The notes: generated by a model not told the origin, from the letters alone. DNA of 64,000 nucleotides from Apis mellifera (GCF_003254395.2 NC_037648.1:13206330-13270329), one strand, 5' to 3'. Positions 12,277-25,377 are shown, counted from the stretch's first letter. Translations and numbers: made by a program.

Positions 12277-12878
12277 ATTTAAAATACGATGTTCACAGAT
12301 TTTATAAGTTATGAAACTATCGAATAGAAATTGTAGGGAATTTTGATCTTTTCATAAACTATTAAATTACTTCATTTCATAATATTTTCATTAAATAAAA
12401 AAAATAGATAATTTAAAGGTTTTTTATAATTTTAATAATTTTAAATTTTCAATAAATTTTAATAATAAAAATATTAAAAAACTTAATATGCTTTATAAAA
12501 TTAAATCAAATACGTTGTTATTTATGTAAATAAGAACAGACTTAAAATTTAAGGCTACCAACAATAGAATTCATATTTTTCACTATTAAATACCCTATCT
12601 AGATTGACAGTCAAAGTGCATTCTTCTGCTTGAATTTGATTGCCTCGAAACACCGTGTGTGCTGCAAACAATATTTCTCTAAGTAATTCTATTAAATATT
12701 TATAAATATATATTTAATAATATATTAAGTGATATAAATTCAAACTTTTATTTATTTAATTTGAATCAAAGTAAAAACTGAAAACAATGACTAAGATAAA
12801 TGTCGTATTTTGTCCGCGTGTTGTACGCACGTTGTGGTCAAAAGATTATTTTCTTACAATGATAATCCACGATTAATA
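12277..12878. promoter_or_regulatory. Divergent promoter region, Nup93 / CYLD
   Basis: 602 bp separate the two start codons. Both 5' UTRs must lie here. Near CYLD there are two upstream ATGs (12787 and 12800). The first opens a 29-codon frame that stops at 12874-12876, two bases before the CYLD ATG. No TATA element is clear in this AT-rich background. Confidence 0.6.
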
Positions 12879-15800
12879 ATGGAAAAGTGCAATTCTAACA
12901 ATAAGGAAGACCGTCAGGTCTTTCAATATTTTGTTGCCAAGCAAAATACTATTTTAATGCGTATATCGGGAGAATGTGACAAAAATGTTAATACATTACG
13001 TCTTGGCATGTTGGTTGAAGCTATCGAAGATTTAGGAGATAGTGCGCTTAAAGTACGCGTTATTGATACGACAGGATCAGAAATTTGGCGTGACACAGAA
13101 TGGAGATGTCATAGATTTGATTTAATCTCTGTTTCATCAGAAGTATGGAAATTTTTACCTGCTGTTTCAGTCCCTCAAGAAAGAGTTCGTTTGGCAAATT
13201 ATAAACACTTATGTGAGGAACTTATGAGCTTAGCAATAAATGATACTGTTTGGTATTGTGCTGATCCTCTAGGATGTACTAAATTTTTGGCTATTATTAA
13301 ATATATTGGACCTGTGCCACAACTTGGACAAGGATATTATTTTGGTCTTGATTTGTTGGTAATTTTTATTGAAATATTTTATTTGATATTATCTTTTTTA
13401 TATTTTTCATTAATAATTTTTTAAAGATAGAGTAAAAATATATAAATATTAATAAAATTAAGATATATAAATATATATATATTTTTATAGGAAAATCAAG
13501 AACCATCCAAAACAGCTTTATTAAGCAAAGAATATTTTGTTTCTACTCATTCTGAAGGAAGATTTGCTACATTAAGTAATATTTTCCCATTAAAACCTGG
13601 AGGTCCTACAGGTCTTGCAAAATCAGATAAAAGTAAAAAGATAAACATTTTATTTTCTTGAATTTATAGGAATTTAATTTATTAATTAAACCTTTTAATT
13701 TCAGATTTATGTACAAAAATTGAAACAGGAAATAATTATACAAATGATAAGAAAAAATCTGTATTGGATACTATACCACCTGTTTTGTTAGAAAGATTTA
13801 GTCTATATGATGATAATAAAAATAACAATAGAGATCAAGGATCTTTGTCAAAAGAATATGTTCAATCAATAAAATCAACAACACATGAAAATGACAGCAA
13901 TTTAACTAAAAGTATAACCACTTATGGTAATAATACAAATATACAAATAAATTTTAAGTTTGGCTTTTTGTTTGATAGAATATCTTGCTGAGTGTTCCAC
14001 ATAGTATGTCTTTACCTACTACGTGTAGTAGAGGGAGTTAAGAATAACTGAGGTAGTTAAAAATAGCCACAATCTTAGTCTCACTTAGTATTACCGGCAA
14101 ACTTCTCACTGTTGTAAACTTATCATAATTTTATTATAAAATGGCTGCTGAATTACAAAACATCCCTGTCTTTGTATTAGAACATAAATGGAGTAGTGAT
14201 ATTGAATCAAACATGTATAGTGATCTTGAGGAGACATTTGAATGTTCAAGTTCATTAAATTGTAGTAAGAAATAATAGATGAATATTCATAAACTTTACT
14301 GCCATTTTATTTTTTATGTTTATTTTATTTGTTACATTACATTATACTTCTTTCTTTTTTGTGATTTCAGTTACAATCAATATTTTAAATAAAATAATTT
14401 TTACATTGAATTGAATAATATATGAGTGTAAACTTTTATTATTATAATAGGTAATACACTCGAAAAGAATGAAAATAAAAAATTTGGAAGAACAGAAAAT
14501 TTGGATCTAATTGTGGGTTCAAATGTAAAAGTTCTTTTGGATTCTGATGTACATTATGGGATTATTCGTTGGATTGGAACCCCTCCTGGTATTACTTCTG
14601 GTAAATTGATTGCAGCTGTTGAATTGGTATGTATAACAAAAAAACAAATTCTAGAAAATTAATAAAAATACTAATTATTTTTTTTATAGGATGATAGTCA
14701 TCCATCAGGTACTGATGGAACATTTAAAGATGTAAGATATTTCCATTGTCGGCCATATAAAGCTATTTTTACAGATCTCGAACAATGTTCACGATATGAT
14801 GCCATGGTAATTGCTATTATTTCATGTATGCTTTTTAAATTCGTATAAAAAAAAATATATATATATATATTTTTTTTATAGACAAAAGTTGATGATTCAA
14901 CAACATTGATAAATACAGATAATTTCGGAAATATAGAAAGTTCCGTTATTGTTGGTATGGTACGTCCTATCTCTGTAAAAGGAAACTTGGAAAGTATTTG
15001 TGGAAAATATAGAGGAATTCAAGGTCATCACAATTCGTGTTATTTGGATGCCACTCTTTTTAGCATGTTTACATTTACTAGTGTTTTTGATAATTTATTA
15101 TTTAGGTATTAATTAAATATTTATTCTCTTATTCTTTATTTTTTATTGAAAATAAAATTAAAAATAAATGATATTTTATTTTTCAGACCACCAAATGAAA
15201 AAGATTGTCCGCAATACGAAGAAGTACAAAGAGTATTACGTGAAGAAATTGTAAATCCACTTAGAAAAAATATGTTTGTAAGAGCAGATCGAGTGATGAA
15301 ACTCCGAACTTTACTTGAAAAATTATCATCTGTATCCGGACTTACTAGCGAAGAAAAAGGTATTTCATTAAAAATATATTTCGATATTTTAAGAATTAAA
15401 ATTTTAAATTATTATTATTATTATTACTATTATTATTATTTAAATCTGTACAGATCCTGAAGAATTTTTAACTTCTTTGGTTGCACAAATTTTGAATGCT
15501 GAACCATTTCTTAAATTAAGTTCTGGTCAAGATGCGTATCATTATCAACTTTTTGTTGAAAAAGATGATCATTTAAATCTTCCAACTGTGCAACAATTAT
15601 TAGAACAAAGTTTTCTTACAAGTAACATAAGATTGAAAGAAGTTCCTTCATGTCTTATTATACAAATGCCACGATTTGGAAAATCATTTAAGATGTATCA
15701 AAAAATTCAACCTACATTGTTACTTGATGTAACAGACATAATTGAGGATTGTAGGTATTGTTATAGTATATATATTTATATATTATTAATATGATATATT

Positions 15801-16499
15801 TCAATTATTTCTTTATTATTATCTTTTATATACAGCTCCAAGACAATGTACTGTTTGCGGAAAATTAGCAGAATACGAATGTAAAGAATGTTTTGGACAA
15901 TGTGGTGTTGGACTTGAAAGTATTGCATTTTGTTTGCAATGTTTAGAAAAGGTAAAATAAAGAATATTTAAAAAGTATAATAGATAAAAAGAAAATTATT
16001 TTAAAAAATTCTTTTAGGTACATCGACATGAACGAAGAACAAATCATGAACCAAAGAAGCTTGTAGTACCAATGGAATTCGCTATTTTACAAGAACATTG
16101 TCCAGTTCCACGATTGTATCTTGAATTGTCGGCAGTAGTTTGTATCGAAACCTCCCATTATGTATGTTTTGTAAAATGTGGTTCTGGCTCTGAAGCTCCA
16201 TGGTGTTTTTTTGATTCCATGGCAGATAGAAAAGGTTTCAATCACATTTAATAAATTCATATATTGTATCATTATTATTAATTTATAAAATTTTTCTTCT
16301 ACTTTTAGGAGAACAAAACGGTTACAATATACCGGAAATGGTTCCATGTCCGGATTTTCCATATTGGTTAAGCGAAGAAGGTGGAAATTATTTAACTGAA
16401 TTAACAGACGATCGTCATCTACCTGAACATGCAAAACGACTGTTATGTGATGCATATATGTGCATGTATCAATCTCCAGATGTTATGATGTACAAATAA
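12879..16499 (+). CDS. CYLD: CYLD-type deubiquitinase
   Basis: Eleven exons: 12879-13358, 13491-13632, 13705-13926, 14451-14626, 14690-14806, 14882-15105, 15187-15359, 15454-15750, 15836-15951, 16018-16234 and 16309-16499. They encode 784 residues. An N-terminal CAP-Gly-like region (about 120-190) is followed by a low-complexity linker. A second CAP-Gly domain (about 295-370) corresponds to the third CAP-Gly of human CYLD. The USP-like domain starts near residue 410, with catalytic Cys432 (HHNSCYLDATLF), His696 (ETSHYVCF) and Asp715 (CFFDSM). A B-box-like zinc module with CxxC pairs (CTVCGK, CKECFGQC, CLQCLEK) lies inserted between residues 585 and 650. CYLD removes Lys63- and Met1-linked ubiquitin and restrains NF-kB/Imd and JNK signalling. 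ATG 12879 is the first in frame. Confidence 0.96.
14141..14264 (+). CDS. Candidate alternative first exon of CYLD
   Basis: Inside CYLD intron 3 an ATG opens 41 codons (MAAELQNIPVFVLEHK...) and ends at donor TGTA|gtaaga in phase 1, the same phase as exon 3, so it can join exon 4 at 14451 in frame. An in-frame stop (TAA) lies a few codons upstream with no AG between it and the ATG, so it cannot be an internal coding exon. It would have to be a 5'-terminal exon from its own promoter. The product would lack the first CAP-Gly-like region but keep the second CAP-Gly and the full protease. If not spliced, the frame stops at 14273-14275. No transcript evidence is available. Confidence 0.45.
15407..15440 (+). 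repeat. TTA trinucleotide run in CYLD intron 7
   Basis: A TTA-rich microsatellite lies just before the acceptor of exon 8 (15454), placing a length-variable tract close to the branch-point region. Confidence 0.8.
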
Positions 16500-17840
16500 A
16501 TTAAAATGCCTGATAATATAGGTAAGTTAGGTTTAAAATTATTATTTTTAATAAAAATAACATAATGTTTGTGCTTATTGCTTTATTTTATGTAAATTTA
16601 TATAATAATAGTAAAATTTATTCACAAAAATTTTATACTATTAAAGATAAAAGGAAAAGAAAAAATTGAAAATTTGATCAGCTCATAAAGTTTATTCAAA
16701 TGCAGAAAAACATGTAATCTTAAGGGAACTAAGGTTATACATATATATTATACAAATTATATGAAAATCACGATTTTCAATCAAAAACTAGTAATCTAAC
16801 TCGGGTATAGTACTGGTTTTTAAATTCACAAGATATATTCATTCATATATATATATATTTATCAGTGACATAAAATTAATATTTTTCATATTATACGAAA
16901 ATTATTGGAAAATTTACTATACTATTGTAAAATTTATACACATATTGCACGATCTAATTAATCATCAAATTTTATCAGTTTGTTGAAAATGAATTCAAAA
17001 TATTGAATTAATATCTTGATAATTTATAAAACTGAATATTGTATTGATACATTAAGAATATATATTTGTCAAAAGTCATATATGAGGTATAAAATTTTAT
17101 ACGAAAAGCTTATCAAAATGTTATCATATGACTGATTTTTATAGCAAAGAGCACAAACAATTAATAAATCTTTTATAACTTAAAGATATAATGACTAAGA
17201 TTAAGAAATTCTGCACTTTTAGATCTATTGTTGCTCTAATAATTTTTGTACTCCCATTTTATAATATTAGATTAAATCTGTTTTTTAATTTAATTATTTA
17301 ATAATTATAATAATCTTAAAGAAATCTAATAGAGCAACTTAGCACAACAACAACAACAATTTAAAATCCACTAAGTTCATTACGTTTTTATATAAATAAT
17401 GATAAAGATCTTTTTGATATTCTAAACTTGAATATTTTACATAGAATGAAAATCTAGATCTTAGATTTGTACAAATTTAATTAATGTGTAGCAGATTTAT
17501 ATACTTAATGCATCTCTGATAGTAAATATGTATATGAAAATTATAAAGTCACAAAGAAAAATTGTTTCAAAATCTTACAAAATTTTCAAAACTATTAGAT
17601 TTTTTCTTGACTACAATTACTTCAATATCATATAAAAAAAAGATAAAAAAAGAATTTTTGTTAGACTTAAGTCTGAAAGAAATATTACTACAAGTGAAAA
17701 TAAACGAAATAATTATGAAAAATTTGAGATGTATCATTGTACATAAGTTATGTAATAGATAAAATTTAATGTTCATTCATGCCTTTGTGGCAAAACTAAT
17801 AAAGATAGTGACGAAGTTTGTATAAACATGTATTATGAAT
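16500..17840. other. Convergent 3' regions of CYLD and MAF1
   Basis: 1.34 kb of AT-rich sequence lies between two convergent stop codons. No exon with coding character was found. It presumably contains both 3' UTRs; a long MAF1 3' UTR is likely. Repetitive CAA (about 17345-17358) and short TA runs are present. Confidence 0.6.
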
Positions 17841-19007
17841 TTAGTATCTGTCTTCATCTTCATCCATGGCAAAGTCACTGCCAACACCAGAATCTAATAC
17901 GTAGAGAGGACTGTAAACATATACATAAAAATAATAATAACTAAGTAAACAAATGTGATATTGAAATATAAATACTTACTTTATTGCTCTGCATGGAAAA
18001 AACACAATGCGTTTTAGCTTTTTATTATAGAAGAAATAATTAAAAGACCATAAGCATCCATCTTCTCCAAATGGATCAGATGCAAAATCTGGATTGTAAC
18101 TAAAAATTTTCATATTCTCGATTTATTTAATATATTTTGCAACTTAATAACTTCTATAAAATTAGAATAACAAATATATTATATGTTGAGTATAAAATGA
18201 ATTCAAGAATTTACCTATAAATATCACATTCGTTTAATGATATTTCGTCATCAATGGCAGCCCAAAGTGCCGTTCGTAAAGTACGATAATGGTCTCCCGC
18301 AGTTGCACTCAAATTACTGTCTACAGCATTCATGACCCATTGCAAGCTTGGCTCTTTACTGAATTCATGACTTTTAGCATCAGAAAAATCATAATCTGGA
18401 TGAAAAGCAGAATTCAAAGTAGCAATCAAATAGAATAGTGTTTTTCTACTGATTGTATCACATAATGGACCATCTTCATCACCAGAAATACTGCGACTAT
18501 AGCAAAAATATATCTATTAAATCAATGTACAGATAAGGTATTATCAAAAATATTAATGTATTTTGTAAGGTATTCTAGATTTTTATAACTTTTTACATAT
18601 ATTTAAACATGAATTTTATTCCATATTAAAGAAGATAATATTCATATTTTTAGATTTATTGTTTTATTACATCTCATTTTTAATTTTTAATACCTAAAGT
18701 ATCCTTGAGCAGGTGATGTTCCTAATGATGTTTGTGGTGGTGATAAAGCTTGAAGATCATGTGGAGTAAAACCTTGTTCTGCATTGAAACGTTTATATAG
18801 CTGTTTATCATTTCCAGCCATTTTGCAAGAGTAGCTCTCTATTCTGTGGATGAAAAAAAATATAATGTTTAGGATTATTTTAAAGGATAGAACAGTTCAA
18901 TAAATATTGATCCAATTATCTTACCTGCCTATTATTTTGCTGTCTCCAGTCTTGATGGACAAGGCACTGTTTATGGCTTCAAAACGTGTACTCTCCAGCA
19001 ATTTCAT
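17841..19007 (-). CDS. Maf1: MAF1, repressor of RNA polymerase III
   Basis: Five exons on the minus strand: 18925-19007, 18694-18843, 18215-18496, 17980-18099 and 17841-17910. They encode 234 residues (human: 256). The family start MKLLEST.FEAIN, the IGRIESYSCKMAG block, SRKTLFYLIATLN.FHPDYDFS, EFSKEPSLQWV and NPDFASDPFGEDG.WSFNYFFYNKKLKRIVFF are all present in order. These are the conserved MAF1 boxes A, B and C. The acidic tail is shorter than in vertebrates. MAF1 is dephosphorylated under stress, enters the nucleus and blocks Pol III transcription of tRNA and 5S genes; TORC1 phosphorylation inactivates it. It is head to head with WDR59, a part of the TORC1 regulator GATOR2. Confidence 0.97.
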
Positions 19008-20209
19008 CTTGTCAGCAGTAGTTTACTTGTACGTTGTGTAAGAACAGTGTCTCTGTACTGGATACTCTTGGTGCATCTCTCAGTGAAACACTTTTGTCAT
19101 TAATACTCCATTAGATAGGAGTTGATGACCTTTAATGTATTTTTCGACTAAACTTGACCTCGTTTCTCAGTCGGACGGCCAAGGGATGTTCAATATAATC
19201 GAAAATTTAAAAAACTTCTGCGACATCGAAGACTTATTGAGTCTTTGTACATCTTTTTTATATATATGAAAATTCCTTTCCTCTTTGAGTGTACGAAATT
19301 AATCTTGGACGTAATGATTTTTCGCGCGGCGCCGAGCTTGTACATCACAGATCTCTAATTAAAGATATCGAGACGAATATACGTCCGTGCGCAATCCGAT
19401 TTCAGCAATCGGTTCTTAGATTAAACTTCAACTGTGATCAGTGTTGGCTTCTCGTGCTACGCAAATGACGTGCAAGTTAAAGAGAGGGAAAACGGAGTAA
19501 AGGATAGGCGACTACCCTTGAGAAACAAAAGACGCCGTTTTTTAGGTCAAAAACTCGCGCTAAACAGAAAGTTGATGGCAAACGTGCTATAAAGTCGACA
19601 GAAAACAATGAATCGGACTTGTTTATTGGAAATCAGCTAAACAAAGTGACTAAGAAATGTTATATGTCCGCTACTGATGAAAACAATCCATAATTACAGA
19701 CATTGTTGTCACTATCACTCGAATTATCACGGTCACTGTTAAACAAAAGCACCCAAAATTCAATTAAACTCCGATGCAATAATCAAAAATCGACAAACTT
19801 CAACTCTTTTCGCTCCTATTTCGCACCGTTTACTAATTATTTGCGTTTCGATATTAGTACATCTATATGCAACAACGAATATATGCGTTCTACGTGACAG
19901 AAATAGCACAGCAAAGCGTCTTGAATCCTTCTCTCTCAGATTCTGTTTCTCTTTCTTTTACTCTTTTATATCACTTCCCCTCGCTTCACCCCTTAAACCA
20001 TATATGTTTTTAGTGTGGATATGTACATGAATTTTATTCAGCCAATCAAAAGCCAACGATAAAGATGTGTATGTTAGGATACGATGCAACGAGTCGTATA
20101 CTACCTTTGGATATGTATAGAGTTGCGTATATGATTCAATTCTAGTTCGCGTATTCGGTTTGATTCTAACCTTGCAGAATGCTGATAGGAATTCGAATTT
20201 GTTGGTAAA
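19008..20209. promoter_or_regulatory. Divergent promoter region, MAF1 / WDR59
   Basis: 1.2 kb separate the two start codons. The composition is less AT-rich than the surrounding introns, with several CpGs (for example tttttcgcgcggcgcc near 19320). The 5' UTRs of both genes should lie here; a possible acceptor (ccttgcag) is at 20171-20178, just before the WDR59 ATG, so a 5' UTR intron is possible. No further coding exon was seen. Confidence 0.55.
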
Positions 20210-22742
20210 ATGTCAAATCGTTGGGGCAGCGACTATGTGGTTACCGAGCACCGTGATTTACAGGTAGGTTATTTCATAAAAAGGAAATATGTATTTTAAT
20301 TTTAAATATTATAATATACACTTGTTTTTATTATTAAATTATTTTTATTTTGTATATGTAGGCTAATACTATGGCCGTGGATGCGACGGGTAATTATGTA
20401 TTACTTGCCGGGTAAGTAATAAAAAAAAAATAGTTTATACTTAGTGTATAATTTCTTCTAATGTTTGTATTCTTTAACTTTGCTTCTTTTGTTTACGTAT
20501 CTTTAGACGCAGATGTTTTGCGGTAAAACACCTTGACGAAAGTCTTGATATATTAAAAAAATTTCAAAGACAGAGTAAATATGAAGTTGGCTCTGCAGAA
20601 TGGAATCCTACAAGTATAAATTGCCATCTTTGCGCTGTATCGGTTAGATATTAAATCTGTATGTTGTAAACAACATTATAAATATACTTAATTGAATTTA
20701 TATTTTAGAGCAATACACGTATTGAAATATTATCTCTTATTGGAACTGGTAGTTATGACTTACAAACAACAAATAGTTTAAAAGCACATACAAGAGTTGT
20801 GAGTGATTTAAACTGGCATCCTAAAGAACAAGATATCATTGCTTCTTGTAGTATTGATACATTTATACATATATGGGATATAAGAGATCAAAGACGGCCT
20901 TGTTTATCTTTATCTGCAGTTGGTAAATATAGACATTATAAAAATCACGGAGTGATGATTATGACAAAATAGTTTGTTAAAGTTTAAAGATATACATTTT
21001 TGAATTATTGAATTAGCTGGTTCTTCTCAAGTAAGATGGAACACTCTTTCTCCTAACATATTGGCAACAGCTCATGATGGAGATATTAAAATATGGGATC
21101 AAAGAAAAGGAAATAGTCCTATGCAATATATAGCTGCTCACCTAACAAAAGTATAAATTATTTTTACAATATTCTTTTAATAAAAGGATATATAAGTTTT
21201 TATAAGATATTTATATTGAAATTATTTTAGATACATGGTTTAGATTGGTGTCCATTTCAACAAAATCAATTGGCAACATCTAGTCAAGATTGTACTGTGA
21301 AGATTTTTGATATCAGTAATCCACGAAGAGCTGAAAGCATTTTAACAACAAATTCACCAGTATGGAGGGCAAGATATACGGTAAAGAAAATCTTACATTA
21401 AAAAAAAAAAAGTAAAATTTATTTCTATCTATAAAAAGTAATTTATCTAGCCATTTGGAGAAGGACTGGTAACAATAGTAGTACCACAATTACGACGAGG
21501 AGAAAATAGTTTATTATTGTGGAATACAACAAATCTCAATGCTCCTATTTATACTTTTGTAGGACATACAGATGTTGTTCTTGAATTTCAATGGAGACAT
21601 CAAAAATTAGGTGTGTATTACATAAATATATTTATAAATAAAAAAATATATATAAAAAATATATTTATGATTTTTAGAAAATAGTGATTTTGAACTAATC
21701 ACATGGTCAAAAGACCAATGTTTAAGGATATATAAAATTGATCCATTTTTAAAAAAAGTACGTATTTTTATATATATTATTATATAAAAATGAAAATATT
21801 TATTTATAAAAATTATGATATAATATTGTTTTAGTTATGTGGACATGGTATAGATGATAGTACATCTATTTATACTCAGTATTCTGAAGATAATAATTTG
21901 AGTATGTATTTTTTATTATAATATAATGCATTTATCATTTTATTTAACTAATATAATTGTGATTAATATAGGAACATTACAATCTGTCCAACAATTACAG
22001 CTTAATGATAGTCAAACTGATCGCGAAATGAATTGTATGACAACAAAAGTAGATGAACCTATATTAAATTCTGAAGCAGATGTATATATTGAAAATAATA
22101 AAGAAATATCATCTCCTACACAACCAAAGACTCTGCAACAAGAATTTTCATTAATAAATATGAACATACCAAATATAGAGGTAATATGTATGGACATAAT
22201 TAGAAATATAATGGACATAAAATTAAATATTTTTATTATTATAGGTCAATGCAATGGATGTTGTAGAACGTAGTTGTACAGTAACAGCATCTAATAAAAG
22301 TTATAATGTGATATTGAAAGTAAATTTCCCTCCAAATTATCCATACAGTGCACAACCTACATTTCAATTTTGTCCTGGGACAACAATTGATAATGCAACA
22401 TTGGCAAAATTGTTGAAAGTTTTAAAACAAACTGCTCAACAACGTGTTAAAAAAAACAGATCATGTTTAGAACCTTGTCTTAGACAATTAATTACAACAT
22501 TGGAACAAGTAAAGGAAAATTTATTTTTCAGATCAAACATTCATCTTGTATAATGTCTGATTTTTCTATAGTTTTTCTATTTCTATAGACATGTAAAAAA
22601 GATGAAAATGAAAGTACTCATTTAGGATATGACATTCAAGACAATGCAAATTTTTTAAATTCTTCTAATATGTATACGAATTATCAAGATGCCTATATAC
22701 CATTTCCTAGAACATCTGGTGCAAAGTTTTGTTGTGTAGGTA

Positions 22743-22790
<48 letters not shown>

Positions 22791-25377
22791 GCGAAAAATA
22801 TCTTATATTAGAATTTCGTTATTTAATGCATTATTTTGTAGGTATACTTGTATGTTTTGGTCGTGCTTCATATACGAGAAGATCATCTATGAAGCCTGAG
22901 TGTACAACACCTAGAGCACTTTCTGCATTAGGAAATGGAATAGGCAGTGCAGAACATTTTATACATATGTATCCAAATTCTTATGTACAGTCAAATGATA
23001 ACATTCCAATTAGTTCCTTTTATTTTCAAGACCGAGTATGTATAACATTTTTTGTAAAAACGATAATATAAATTCATAAATTACATTAAATATTTTCGAA
23101 TCAATAGAAAATGAATCGTGGATTACATAATACAAATAGAATGATCTATAGATCATGTTGTAAAAATTATCACTTTATGGTGATGATATATGATGCCTCT
23201 TCATTATTTTTCGTTAATAAAGAACTTGCCGAAAAATATGTGTGAGTTCAATAACTATTTCGTATTCATTAGTAAAATTTTCAAAAAATAATTTTTTGAT
23301 TTTCTTTTATATTTAGTATTAATATCACCGATATTCCGGCAATGTGTCAATATAATGCAAATATTGCTGCATCATTAGAACGTGCTGATTTAGTTCAAGC
23401 ATGGTGTTTAGCTGCTCTTGTGATATCGCAACCAATTTCAAATGTTGGACAAAATTCATGTCAGTCGCCTGACATTGATGCTCCATGGCATCTGCATCCT
23501 TTTGGTCAAAATTTAATTCATTCTTTGTAAGTAATATGTATATCATTTATAAAATAATTAGAATATTATACATTAATTTGTTTTTAGAATACAGCATTAT
23601 GCTAAACAATCAGATATTCAAATGGCAGGAATGCTGAGTTGTGCTTTTAGTTATCGTTCGGAAAATCCTGACGTTGCTCAAACACGAATAAGTAGCAAAT
23701 CCATTAACATCAGTGTAAGTACATTATAATTATTTTTTAAACATTAAAATGTTCTAGCATGGTTTGGCACAAGCACTATATTTTTTATAGCATCATTAAT
23801 AGTTAATACATTACATGTCTTGATCATATTTTGTCTTCTGTTCACGAAACATACTGAACATCTTAATATTTAAGATGATATCTTCGAATATAATCATCTT
23901 ATACCACTGTTCATATTTCAACATTAACTTCTCAAACTACAGTATATCACATTTTTCATATTCCGCACACATTTTTTTCTTCTGATGCATGAATATGTGC
24001 AATTTAAATGTCTTACGATACGACGGTATTGTATGGATATCTCTATAATAAATTTTCATAATTATAATAGATATCAAAATTTAAATAGATCATATTATAC
24101 CGACGTAATTTATTATTATTTTATTTCAGTATTTTTTTTTCTATTATATTTTTTAAAAATTACCAAATGATTGATGTTTTGTTATCTTTGTTATAGAGGC
24201 TTTCTACAGGAAAATGGTGGTTAAAGGTAAGGCATGGTTTCCGAATTTTCTAAGTTTGTACGTGTTTGAAATGTTTTGGTTCTTAGGATTTTCTTATCAT
24301 GGTGATATTTGTTACTGCCTTACAGCATCGGAGTGGAAGTATCATGATGCCACAAAGCATGTAGGTTTGTGGCTCTGCTTAATATTTAAAATGCCAAACT
24401 TTTCAATTTCGTATCTAATAACTACTTTACATTATAACTAATATCCATAAAATCATGTTAGTAGTGATTAATCATATGTGATGTACTGTTTGTTGTATTT
24501 ATATTTAGAAATTTCATACAGAAGACAAACATCTTATGCAGAAAGAGATCATAGACATTATACGTTTATCTATATATGTATTTTGTGTATATTGTATTTA
24601 TATCATTTATTTAAAGTTTATGAATTAATTGTAGCTTTATATATCATTTGATATCTTTTTAGCCTGGTGGTTCTCCATATCATACGATACATTTAGCCGA
24701 TACTACATTGGAAGGATGGAATTTTCAAAATTTGAAGCAACATCGATCTAATTCGTGGTCTGATTCTCTTGATGACTTAAAATTAATTCAAGATACATTT
24801 GGAGATTCTGTAAAAAGTATTAGGTAGTCGTAAAATTTTAATTCAAGATTATATAATTTTTTTATGAATTAAACATAAATGTTTATCATGTAGGTTACTC
24901 GATGAAAAATATACTACTCTTTATGATGGTTATAAAAAAGCATACGCCGAAGTGTTACATAGATGGCGATTATTAGATGCACGTGCACAAGTATTGAAGC
25001 ACGTAAGCACAACTCCGTTAGATACACACAAAGGCGTCGAATTTCAGAGTGAATGTCAATTATGCGGCAAAGTTAGTAGAGGGCCTCAATGTATGAACTG
25101 TAAACGATTAGCATTGGAATGTGTAATTTGTCATATCTCTGTTAGAGGTAAATTTAATTTCATATATAAAATTTTTCCTTTTCTTGCGATAAAATATATA
25201 GGACAATTATTTTATATATATGTATATATATATTTAGGTCCAAGTAATTTTTGTATATTTTGCGGACATGGAGGTCACACACAACATTTGGCGACATGGT
25301 TTGCTACTAAAACATTGTGTCCTACAGGTTGTGGATGTTATTGCTTGCAGGAAAGTTCCACTCTTTTAAAATTGTAA
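20210..25377 (+). CDS. Wdr59: WDR59, GATOR2 complex subunit
   Basis: Twenty exons: 20210-20263, 20362-20411, 20507-20642, 20709-20922, 21017-21150, 21231-21380, 21451-21610, 21678-21757, 21835-21901, 21972-22180, 22245-22508, 22589-22739, 22842-23035, 23108-23241, 23317-23526, 23588-23714, 24197-24226, 24663-24823, 24894-25147 and 25238-25377. They encode 972 residues (human: 974). An N-terminal WD40 propeller (to about 330; for example IWDIRDQRRP, GDIKIWDQRKGN) is followed by an RWD domain (about 419-515, with VNFPPNYPYSAQPTFQF). A C-terminal zinc domain begins at C895xxC898 and ends with CPTGCGCYC. GATOR2 relieves GATOR1 inhibition of TORC1 at lysosomes when amino acids are present. The 30-nt exon 17 is supported only by phase and splice sites. 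Confidence 0.95.
22746..22788 (+). repeat. 43-base poly-A tract in WDR59 intron 12
   Basis: An uninterrupted run of 43 A residues begins 6 bases after the donor site of exon 12. It is far longer than other A-runs in the window and is likely to be length-polymorphic or an assembly-sensitive point. Confidence 0.95.

Noticed and set aside
13927..13991. CYLD exon 3 reading on into the intron to a stop at 13991
   Set aside because: The donor TATG|gtaata joins to exon 4 in frame and restores the domain order; the extension is plain intron sequence.
24327..24361. A second small exon-like piece in WDR59 between exons 17 and 18
   Set aside because: It is flanked by AG and GT, but 35 nt long, so inclusion breaks the frame into exon 18, and extension to the next GT adds a stop.
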